A stretch of DNA of 44,319 nt from a virus, in IMG/VR virus record IMGVR_UViG_3300020156_000045, positions 1 to 44,319 of that record; one strand, 5' to 3'. A model generated the notes under the pieces. The model made no database searches, was not told where the DNA came from, and was given only the letters and a program-made list of their open reading frames with translations. Below, one piece after another: positions 38,604 to 44,319 of this stretch. The position numbers and the translations under genes were made by a program. Each line of letters begins with the position of its first letter. The stretch's first letter is position 1.

Positions 38604-38867
38604 ATGTTCGAGAAAGGAAGGAACAGCAGAATGTTAAGTAATGAACAGATTAGTATAAAATGTTCCGAAAATCTTTCTAAAAATTCAGATTATCAAAGGT
38701 TGAATGATGAAATTATAAAAATGTCACACGAGGTAATGCCAATCTTAATTAAAAACGGATACCAGAATATAGATAGATTAAAAAATGTTTTTATAGAAAT
38801 TGAAACGTGCATACAGGATGAATGTTATCAGGTCGGGTATAAAGATGGAGTTGACCCCTTAAAATGA
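38604..38867 (+). CDS. hypothetical attP-adjacent protein, 87 aa
   Basis: ATG 38604 after AGGAGA; an internal ATG at 38631 also follows GGAAGGAA. Helical acidic protein (QISIKCSENLSKNSDYQRLN, MSHEVMPILIKNGYQNIDRL). It is the last gene before attP and has a promoter, so in a prophage it would lie at the integrated end; a lysogenic-conversion role is possible. Confidence 0.55.
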   Translation: MFEKGRNSRMLSNEQISIKCSENLSKNSDYQRLNDEIIKMSHEVMPILIKNGYQNIDRLKNVFIEIETCIQDECYQVGYKDGVDPLK

Positions 38868-39003
38868 CCACATGTAGCTAGATGATTGTTGAAATCGAAT
38901 AGATAACTACACACAGCAAGTAGATTATAAAATGCAATTACCCTTAAAGCGTTGAAACTCCGTATAGCATATAAAATAAGCGGTTCAGAAAATACGCACT
39001 ATC

Positions 39004-39060
39004 GGATTTAGGTTCCAGTGGACAAAACCCGTGGGGGTTCAAGTCCCCCTATCCGCACCA
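39004..39060 (+). other. attP: attP core: 3' part of tRNA-Leu(UAG)
   Basis: 39007-39013 is an anticodon loop TTTAGGT (anticodon UAG), 39014-39018 the 3' stem, 39033-39049 a perfect T arm (GGGGG, TTCAAGT, CCCCC), 39050-39060 TATCCGC-A-CCA. The 5' half of a tRNA is missing and the 5' anticodon stem (TCGGA) already mismatches, so the identity with the host gene should begin near 39004. Integration would restore the host tRNA-Leu. The integrase ends 33 bases away. Confidence 0.85.
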
Positions 39061-39088
39061 TTTTGAAATGAATTTGACCCCTTAATTG

Positions 39089-39120
39089 ACACCCTACTTG
39101 TTTAATAGGGTGTTTATTTT
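39089..39120 (+). terminator. terminator between attP and integrase end
   Basis: ACACCCTA, loop, TAGGGTGT, then TTATTTT in the rightward direction; stops transcription running from 38604 into the antisense side of the integrase gene. Confidence 0.65.
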
Positions 39121-40200
39121 GTTTGCGGCTTCCTTATCCATTTCCTCAAGCGTATGAGTGTAAATCTGCAGCATTGTATCAGGACGATCACCAAATCTGG
39201 TCGCTGCTGTTTTTACATCTATCCCAAGCATTGCCATTATAGTAGCGTTAAAGTGTCTCAAGTCATGCAGCCTTAAATTTCCTAATCCGCATTTATCGGC
39301 TATTTTTCTGAATGCTTCAGATAGACCGTCTGGCCTAATGTATTTTCCGTTTTCGCGGCACACAACAAGGTCATAACCTAAATACTTTGCTTTGTATTTT
39401 TTTGTGTTTTGGTCGCATATTTCTTTTTGTTTTTTTAATATTTCCATTGTAATGTCGTCTACTGTGAATTTTCGCTTGCTTTGTTCTGTCTTAGGGTAAG
39501 GCTTGAATTTAATCTCACCTTTCAATACTATCAGTACTTGCTCTACATTAATTGTCTTATTATTAAAATCAATATCCGACCACCTCAATCCAGCTATTTC
39601 TCCGCGCCTTAATCCGGCTCGGGCAGCAAGAATCAAAGCGGTATATATAGAATGGTCTTTGACAATATTGACAACACTTTTATAGTCGTTTTGAGTGCAC
39701 ATGGTGGGCTTGAATTTTGTAAGCTTCGGGAGCTTAACGCCATTCATTGGATTGGTTAGCAGTATGTTATTTGAAACAGCAGACTTTATCACCTGGTTCA
39801 ATACTGCGTGGGCATGCTTTACTGTGTTTGCAGACAAGCCCTTTTTAATCATACTATTGTACATATCTTGGATTTGCAAAGGCGTGATTTTTTGCAGCGT
39901 TATATTGCCGAGTACAGGTTTGATATGCTTCTCGATATACATTTCATAACTCGCCTTCGTTGTGTCCTCCAAGGTCTTTTTATGTACATTGAACCATATA
40001 TCTATATAATGAGCTAAAAGTGATTTATCAGTTGGAACGTACTTACCTTCCGCCACGTCTGTTTCGATTTTGTACATGAGTATTTTTGCTGTTTTTTCAG
40101 AATCCGCATAAAAAGATTTACGTTTTTTGGTGCCGCTTATAGTGGGAACGCAAACTCTTACTTCCCATCGGCCGTCGTCACGTTTTCTATAGGTACCCAT
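39094..40200 (-). CDS. int: tyrosine-type phage integrase
   Basis: 368 aa. N-terminal arm-binding domain (GTYRKRDDGRWEVRVCVPTI), SAM-like core-binding domain (55-160), catalytic domain with Arg199 (GLRRGEIAGLRW), His312-Arg315 (LHDLRHF) and Tyr347 (LQIYTH). The usual His of the GH motif is Asp338 (FGDRPD). It catalyses site-specific recombination between attP (39004) and the host tRNA-Leu. Lies directly downstream of the repressor gene, so both may share a transcript. Confidence 0.95.
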   Translation of the reverse strand: MGTYRKRDDGRWEVRVCVPTISGTKKRKSFYADSEKTAKILMYKIETDVAEGKYVPTDKSLLAHYIDIWFNVHKKTLEDTTKASYEMYIEKHIKPVLGNITLQKITPLQIQDMYNSMIKKGLSANTVKHAHAVLNQVIKSAVSNNILLTNPMNGVKLPKLTKFKPTMCTQNDYKSVVNIVKDHSIYTALILAARAGLRRGEIAGLRWSDIDFNNKTINVEQVLIVLKGEIKFKPYPKTEQSKRKFTVDDITMEILKKQKEICDQNTKKYKAKYLGYDLVVCRENGKYIRPDGLSEAFRKIADKCGLGNLRLHDLRHFNATIMAMLGIDVKTAATRFGDRPDTMLQIYTHTLEEMDKEAANKINTLLNK

Positions 40201-40203
40201 AAT

Positions 40204-40518
40204 TTACCCCTTGCTGTTTTTAAGTTTAATAGATCCAATTACGATATCTTGTATTTCTTCGCCTGTTAACCCACCTTCATAAGCAATCTTGATTATGCGC
40301 TGTAGTTCAGCCATTACGTCATCTGACCCCGACATGTACTCGGTGCTTACATTAAAATACGCGGCAAGACTTTTTACAATCGGCATCTTAGGCTCATGTA
40401 TTCCGTTTTGGTATTTACTTAACAGCGAATTAGATACGCCTATTTGCCTTGCAACCTCTCTGAGTGATACGTCATCTCTTTTCATTAATTCTTTTAATCT
40501 TTCTGGGAAGCTGGACAT
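40204..40518 (-). CDS. CI-like HTH repressor, 104 aa
   Basis: An HTH_3 domain occupies residues 5-60 (LKELMKRDDVSLREVARQIG, VSNSLLSKYQNGIHEPKMPI). The C-terminal 40 residues are short and have no LexA-type peptidase, so induction is not by self-cleavage; the Rha/KilAC antirepressor may do it instead. Divergent from the Cro-like gene with operators between. Confidence 0.88.
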   Translation of the reverse strand: MSSFPERLKELMKRDDVSLREVARQIGVSNSLLSKYQNGIHEPKMPIVKSLAAYFNVSTEYMSGSDDVMAELQRIIKIAYEGGLTGEEIQDIVIGSIKLKNSKG

Positions 40519-40555
40519 TGTAACTTTATTCCTCCTTGTTTATATTTCAATACAT

Positions 40556-40584
40556 ATTATACGCAAGCTGAATAAAAAAGTATA
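40556..40584 (-). promoter_or_regulatory. repressor promoter
   Basis: Read leftward: TATACT or GTATAC region (40584-40579), 17-18 base spacer, TATAAT (40561-40556). Weak -35. Confidence 0.5.
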
Positions 40585-40594
40585 CACTTTGCGA

Positions 40595-40627
40595 AAAATA
40601 ATTATCATTTTTCATAAAATAATTATC
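40595..40627. promoter_or_regulatory. tandem palindromic operators
   Basis: AAAATAATTATC occurs at 40595-40606 and 40616-40627, 21 bases apart (two helical turns); each contains the perfect palindrome ATAATTAT. They lie between the two divergent promoters, as expected for repressor and Cro binding. Confidence 0.7.
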
Positions 40628-40635
40628 TGAAACTA

Positions 40636-40664
40636 TTGACTTGGGACAAACATAGATATATAAT
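40636..40664 (+). promoter_or_regulatory. early rightward promoter (PR-like)
   Basis: TTGACT at 40636, 17-base spacer, TATAAT at 40659-40664. Adjacent to operator 2, so repressor would block it. Confidence 0.8.
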
Positions 40665-40696
40665 ATGAATAGAAAACGAAGCAAGGGGGTGAGCAA

Positions 40697-40981
40697 ATGA
40701 AGCAGAAGAAATTTCCAGAACTAAACGCCCTGCGTGGTCTACTGGCACAATTCAAAATTTCCAATGAACAACTATCAAAATTAATAGGACGTTGCAGGAT
40801 GCATGTCAATAACGCAATCAATGGTTATACGGCATTCGCTCTTGACGATTGCAAGGAAATCCAAAAAATAATCAACGAAAAATCGAAATTGATTCTTGAT
40901 GATAAAGGCAACTTTAAGTCATACACTCTGGACGACATTTTTTTTACTCAAAGTGCGTCAAAAACTAAGCGAACAGCGTAA
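40697..40981 (+). CDS. Cro-like HTH regulator, 94 aa
   Basis: ATG 40697 after AAGGGGGTG. LRGLLAQFKISNEQLSKLIG then CRMHVNNAINGYTAFALDDC form a helix-turn-helix. First gene of the early operon, divergent from the repressor. Confidence 0.75.
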   Translation: MKQKKFPELNALRGLLAQFKISNEQLSKLIGRCRMHVNNAINGYTAFALDDCKEIQKIINEKSKLILDDKGNFKSYTLDDIFFTQSASKTKRTA

Positions 40982-41026
40982 CTAAATAACCACGGACAAG
41001 CCTAAACACCAAAGGTTTATATAACT

Positions 41027-41110
41027 ATGCTCATTGACAACAAAACATACCATTCCGCAGCAGTAACCCTCTGGGGTATATGTAGGTGCGGATGGGAAAA
41101 AAGAAAGTGA
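41027..41110 (+). CDS. possible 27-aa leader peptide
   Basis: ATG 41027 with AAAGG upstream: MLIDNKTYHSAAVTLWGICR then CGWEKRK. The stop lies just before the antirepressor ribosome site. Weak evidence. Confidence 0.25.
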   Translation: MLIDNKTYHSAAVTLWGICRCGWEKRK

Positions 41111-41117
41111 GGTACAC

Positions 41118-41822
41118 ATGACAAATTTAATTCCATTTAACAAAATGACATCTATGGAAATAGCAGAAGTTACTGGAAAACAACATGCTCATATCATGAG
41201 AGACATAAGGGATGAAATTGAAAAGCTTGAGGCCGGTGGAATTTCCGGTGAATCCAAATTTGGATTATCCTCATACACCACAGATCAGAACAAAGAAATG
41301 CCTTGTTACATTCTCACAAAAGAAGGTGTTCTTCAACTTGCCGCACGATATGACGCAGTTGTTAGGGCAAAACTGATTGAAATAGCAATGATGCAGGAAA
41401 AGCAGTTACCATCCAATTACAAAGAAGCATTACTGGCTCTTGTTGCTGCCGAAGAAGAAAAGGAACAACTTCAAATTGAAAACTTGAACAAATCACAGAT
41501 GCTTGAACATCAGAAGCCACTCGTCTTATTTGCTGAAACCTGCATAGCCTCAAACGATAGTTTATTAGTTCGTGAAGTAGCAAAGTTGGCAAGTAAGCAG
41601 GGCGTAATCATCGGCGAGAAACGCTTGTGGCAGAAGCTCCGTGAATGGGAAGTTGTTAGCCCGTCCAATGAACCATATCAGAAAGCATTTGACGCCGGAT
41701 GGTTTGAAGTCAGGCGCGGCACATACAACACGCCTTATGGGTCGGAAGCATACTCGACATACAAAATAACACCTAAAGGCCAAATCTACATTATTGAGAA
41801 ATTGAAGAAAGAAGCAGCATAA
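41118..41822 (+). CDS. Rha-family / KilAC phage antirepressor
   Basis: 234 aa. N-terminal Rha domain (MTSMEIAEVTGKQHAHIMRD, CYILTKEGVLQLAARYDAVV) then a coiled-coil linker and KilAC C-terminal domain (LVREVAKLASKQGVIIGEKR, YKITPKGQIYIIEKLKK). Such proteins bind repressors or operators and promote induction. ATG 41118 follows AAAGTGAGGT. Confidence 0.9.
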   Translation: MTNLIPFNKMTSMEIAEVTGKQHAHIMRDIRDEIEKLEAGGISGESKFGLSSYTTDQNKEMPCYILTKEGVLQLAARYDAVVRAKLIEIAMMQEKQLPSNYKEALLALVAAEEEKEQLQIENLNKSQMLEHQKPLVLFAETCIASNDSLLVREVAKLASKQGVIIGEKRLWQKLREWEVVSPSNEPYQKAFDAGWFEVRRGTYNTPYGSEAYSTYKITPKGQIYIIEKLKKEAA

Positions 41823-41908
41823 CGCACAGGCTTACTATTTTACGCTTTTTGGCAAGTAAATCGGTACGGAATATTAAAATAATGCGAAGTGACTTTAGAT
41901 AAAGTGAG

Positions 41909-42673
41909 GTGAGAAATACGTTTGAAATAGACAAAATTTATAATATGGATTGCCTTGTTGGAATGAGGGATATTCCAGACCAATCAATTGACATGATATT
42001 GTGCGACTTGCCATATGGAACAACTGCCTGTAAGTGGGATTCAGTAATTCCCTTTGAGCCTTTATGGAATCAGTATAAACGAATTATTAAACCAGCGGCA
42101 GCAATTGTTTTGACTACAGCACAACCATTCACAAGTCAATTAGTTATGAGTTGCCCCGACTGGTTTAAATACGAATGGGTATGGGACAAAATCAAAGGAA
42201 CGGGGTTCTTAAACGCCAAGAAACAGCCCATGCGAAACCATGAAAACATATGTGTGTTTTACAAAAATCAATGCACATACAACCCGCAAAAGACCTATGG
42301 GCATGTCTTAAAGAAGTCGTTTCGAAAGAAAGAGCTGCAGACTGATGTTTATGGACAAATGAATAACGACTATATGTATGAGTCTGCAGAACGCTATCCA
42401 AGAAGCATACAAGTATTTTCGATGGATACGCAGAATTCATCATTGCACCCAACACAGAAACCGGTAGCACTCTTTGAATATTTAATAAAAACGTACACAA
42501 ATGAAGGCGAAACAGTTCTGGACAGTTGCATCGGTAGCGGAACAACCGCGGTTGCTTGCATTCGATCAAAGCGTCATTTTATGGGGTTTGAGATTGAAAA
42601 GGCGTATTTTGATATAGCAAGCAAGCGTATTAAGGAAGAACTTAGTCAAGTGTCAATTTTCAATATAGGATAG
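41909..42673 (+). CDS. beta-class DNA N6-adenine/N4-cytosine methyltransferase
   Basis: 254 aa. IDMILCDLPYGTTACKWDSV has the catalytic D-x-P-Y motif (DLPY) near the N-terminus and ETVLDSCIGSGTTAVACIRS then FMGFEIEKAYFDIA the SAM-binding region near the C-terminus: the beta-class order. Protects phage DNA from host restriction or marks it; no restriction enzyme neighbours it. GTG 41909 has only a weak ribosome site; ATG 41945 is an alternative. Confidence 0.88.
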   Translation: MRNTFEIDKIYNMDCLVGMRDIPDQSIDMILCDLPYGTTACKWDSVIPFEPLWNQYKRIIKPAAAIVLTTAQPFTSQLVMSCPDWFKYEWVWDKIKGTGFLNAKKQPMRNHENICVFYKNQCTYNPQKTYGHVLKKSFRKKELQTDVYGQMNNDYMYESAERYPRSIQVFSMDTQNSSLHPTQKPVALFEYLIKTYTNEGETVLDSCIGSGTTAVACIRSKRHFMGFEIEKAYFDIASKRIKEELSQVSIFNIG

Positions 42674-42684
42674 TTCAACTAATC

Positions 42685-42698
42685 AGGACATACCGCAC
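42685..42698 (+). repeat. dispersed intergenic motif AGGACATACCGCAC, copy C
   Basis: Exact match to 5966-5979; starts 12 bases after the methyltransferase stop and is followed by AAAGGAGG of the next gene. Confidence 0.6.
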
Positions 42699-42711
42699 AA
42701 AGGAGGCTCCC

Positions 42712-42888
42712 ATGACACTACATGACCACGCACGCATAAAAAACACATCCATAGAAGGCATAATTGTAGCAATAGACGGGGATTACGCTGAACTGCTTAC
42801 AAAGTCATGCAAGGAGCCACTGAGGTATAAGCTGAGTGAGTTGGAGCCCGTTAAAAAAAATATAAGCCGAAAGGCAAGGAGGGGTTGA
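42712..42888 (+). CDS. hypothetical protein, 58 aa
   Basis: ATG 42712 after AAAGGAGG. Beta-rich core (IEGIIVAIDGDYAELLTKSC) like a small KOW/SH3-type fold, with a basic C-terminus. No family recognised. Confidence 0.6.
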   Translation: MTLHDHARIKNTSIEGIIVAIDGDYAELLTKSCKEPLRYKLSELEPVKKNISRKARRG

Positions 42889-42889
42889 A

Positions 42890-43075
42890 ATGACACACTG
42901 GGAATTCTACAACACATTTGAAAAGCTCATATTCTTGATAGGCTACTTTGCAATAGTCTACCGTGGCATAAAGATTACAGCATGGGCATTCACGAAATAT
43001 GACAACTGGAAGATACGTAAGCAGGCTGAGACATCAAAGAACCTGGACAGAAGCAGATATGATAAATGGGCGTGA
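42890..43075 (+). CDS. small membrane protein, 61 aa
   Basis: ATG 42890 after AAGGAGGGG. One transmembrane helix (LIFLIGYFAIVYRGIKITAW) and a basic tail. Family not recognised; an early membrane protein could influence host physiology or superinfection. Confidence 0.6.
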   Translation: MTHWEFYNTFEKLIFLIGYFAIVYRGIKITAWAFTKYDNWKIRKQAETSKNLDRSRYDKWA

Positions 43076-43088
43076 AAGGAGAAAGAGG

Positions 43089-43496
43089 ATGATAAAAGGA
43101 TATGATTTAATGAAACTTGCAGCAGATAATCCGCAGAAGTATGAGGGGAAGAAGTATGAGGTAGTTAATAGGACTTCTGCAATGTATAACTTTGCAACTG
43201 CTCCAAAACGTTACACTGAGTGCGTTATAAAAAGCGGTGTTTTCAGATCGAACGAGTTGCCATTGATGATATTTTCTGACACAGAGCTTGAAGAAATTCC
43301 CCAAAGCGTTCCATTCCTTGAAGCAGTAAAGGCGTACAGCGAAGGTAAGACGATAAGGTGCGCGGGTAAATGTGTCGCAATGGAACAGGTTTATTCACCT
43401 AATACAGCCGCAAGCACAATACCTTTGCGCACTACAAATGGAACGGCCATTACTGACAAGGAAATACTAAGCGGTATTTGGTTTATTGAGGAATAA
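43089..43496 (+). CDS. hypothetical early protein, 135 aa
   Basis: ATG 43089 after GGAGAAAGAGG, preferred over ATG 42999, which overlaps the membrane gene. YDLMKLAADNPQKYEGKKYE, VIKSGVFRSNELPLMIFSDT. Pattern resembles phage proteins that pair a beta domain with a short helix; no family recognised. Confidence 0.6.
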   Translation: MIKGYDLMKLAADNPQKYEGKKYEVVNRTSAMYNFATAPKRYTECVIKSGVFRSNELPLMIFSDTELEEIPQSVPFLEAVKAYSEGKTIRCAGKCVAMEQVYSPNTAASTIPLRTTNGTAITDKEILSGIWFIEE

Positions 43497-43497
43497 A

Positions 43498-43521
43498 AGA
43501 AAAAGCCTCACGCAAGAGGCT
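43498..43521 (-). terminator. hairpin with T-run on the minus strand
   Basis: AGCCTC, loop, GAGGCT; the T-run is on the leftward strand only (43503-43498). No leftward gene is nearby, so it may also just shield the 3' end of rightward mRNA. Confidence 0.4.
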
Positions 43522-43631
43522 AAAACAAACATCCATCTATACTATACATCCGACAAACTAATCTTGCAATACCACAGAAAAAGCATAGAGATACAAAAGA
43601 ATTAAGTAAACAAATTTGGGGAGGTAAGTTT

Positions 43632-44319
43632 ATGTGTAAATTTTTCAGTGTTGTATCAGACGGTGCGGGCGAAATAATGTATTTTAACGCCGATCATAGA
43701 AAGCAAATCATTTCCGGTACGCTGGTTGATAAAAACGGTAATAGAATATCCGAAACCGACAGTCACTCAAGTATCATGGCGTACAACGAGATACTCGGCA
43801 AAGATGAAGATATGTACAACAAATATGAGTACAATCCACTCACAAAAGAATTTGTTAAGGACCACGTAAGCAACAAGGATGATTCTGCCGCGGTTAAGGG
43901 TAAATGTATGTCACTGGATTTTAAAACTGTTGTTCCAGAACTTCAAGTTAAGGAAATTATTAATCCGCTTAATATTCAGCACAGTGACACTGTAAGTGAT
44001 TCAGAAATTGCATTGTTGGAAATGTGGGATTCGGTCAGGGATTCGGTCTGGGCTTCGGTCAGGGCTTCGGTCGGGGATTCGGTCTGGGCTTCGGTCGGGG
44101 CTTCGGTCTGGGCTTCGGTCTGGGCTTCGGTCGGGGCTTCGGTCGGGGATTCGGTCTGGGCTTCGGTCGGGGCTTCGGTCAGGGCTTCGGTCTGGGATTC
44201 GGTCTGGGCTTCGGTCTGGGATTCGGTCTGGGATTCGGTCTGGGCTTCGGTCTGGGATTCGGTCGGGGCTTACATATCTGATTTTTTCACACTTGCAAAT
44301 TGGAAATATATAGACCACA
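43632..44319 (+). CDS. N-terminal part of [A/D]SV[W/R/G] tandem-repeat protein (runs off window end, completes at 287)
   Basis: ATG 43632 with GGGGAGG upstream. The first 132 residues (FFSVVSDGAGEIMYFNADHR, AYNEILGKDEDMYNKYEYNP) form a unique domain, followed by 20 repeats of four residues, then the tail continuing at base 1. Whole protein is about 275 aa. Every synonymous position in the repeat is fixed while two nonsynonymous positions vary. Function unknown; the unique N-terminal domain may be the active or binding part, the repeat a tunable spacer. Confidence 0.8.
   Translation, partial: MCKFFSVVSDGAGEIMYFNADHRKQIISGTLVDKNGNRISETDSHSSIMAYNEILGKDEDMYNKYEYNPLTKEFVKDHVSNKDDSAAVKGKCMSLDFKTVVPELQVKEIINPLNIQHSDTVSDSEIALLEMWDSVRDSVWASVRASVGDSVWASVGASVWASVWASVGASVGDSVWASVGASVRASVWDSVWASVWDSVWDSVWASVWDSVGAYISDFFTLANWKYIDH
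44028..44267 (+). repeat. 20-copy 12-bp tandem repeat
   Basis: Units GMT-TCG-GTC-DGG (M = A or C, D = T, A or G). Order of variants: DR DW AR AG DW AG AW AW AG AG DW AG AR AW DW AW DW DW AW DG, naming residues 1 and 4 of each unit. Confidence 0.9.
44194..44319 (+). repeat. terminal overlap with window start
   Basis: 126 bases identical to 28-153. Most simply the overlap of a circular assembly; a true terminal repeat cannot be excluded. Confidence 0.85.

Noticed and set aside
39001-39060. Functional tRNA gene
   Set aside because: Only the 3' part is present; acceptor 5' strand and D arm are missing, so it is an attachment core.
44028-44267. CRISPR array
   Set aside because: Units are contiguous 12-mers without spacers, in frame within a gene.
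44028-44267. Diversity-generating retroelement variable region
   Set aside because: No reverse transcriptase gene and no template repeat elsewhere in the window; variable bases are not limited to adenine-derived sites.
43996-44318. Gly/Arg- or Gly/Phe-rich proteins encoded by other frames of the tandem repeat, on either strand
   Set aside because: A 12-bp repeat free of stops is open in several frames; only the frame from ATG 43632 has a ribosome site and unique flanking domains.

Overview
The window looks like the essentially complete genome of a temperate, probably short-tailed (P22-like) bacteriophage of a Clostridia-type Firmicute. The host guess rests on strong AGGAGG-type ribosome sites, sigma-A-like promoters, a phi-LC3-type holin, an XhlA-like protein, DUF1351, DUF1492 and YopX family genes, and a tRNA-Leu(UAG) 3' end that serves as attP. 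The two window ends share a 126-base exact overlap (28-153 = 44194-44319) inside one gene, so the molecule is circular or was assembled circular, about 44.2 kb. The gene crossing the junction starts at 43632 and finishes at 287; it encodes a 12-bp tandem repeat of the form [A/D]-S-V-[W/R/G].

Layout. Lysogeny and early control lie at 39004-41822: attP, tyrosine integrase (-), CI-like repressor (-), tandem palindromic operators, divergent promoters, a Cro-like protein and a Rha/KilAC antirepressor. The rightward early operon then runs through a beta-class DNA methyltransferase, small proteins and the repeat protein, crosses the junction, and continues with an HNH endonuclease, Erf annealing protein, DUF1351, SSB, Ref-like nuclease, excisionase-like HTH, PAPS-reductase-like protein, a DnaD-like replication protein, a PDDEXK resolvase, a cytosine-methyltransferase-like protein, a DUF1492 sigma-like regulator and a metallophosphoesterase (1-12359).

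The late module (13237-35929) has the order small terminase, large terminase, portal, three glycosyltransferases, scaffold, P22-type coat, small head/connector proteins, propeller-lectin spike, gp4-like adaptor, gp10-like hub, fibre, two ejection proteins (the second 1260 aa with an LPD38-like region), XhlA-like protein, NlpC/P60 endolysin and holin. I see no tape-measure, tail-tube or sheath gene.

Several self-contained accessory cassettes with their own promoter and terminator interrupt this plan: an antisense three-gene cassette (12359-13086), a ribbon-helix-helix cassette with a 13-bp inverted-repeat operator between 12-bp direct repeats (25314-25677), a secreted trypsin-like protease (28695-29571), and a leftward operon of very small genes behind a long, possibly structured leader (36004-37041), facing a rightward RHH-led operon (37072-38440). 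These, and the repeat gene, are the least familiar parts of the window.

The sequence was read by eye; family names come from recognisable motifs and gene order, not from searches.
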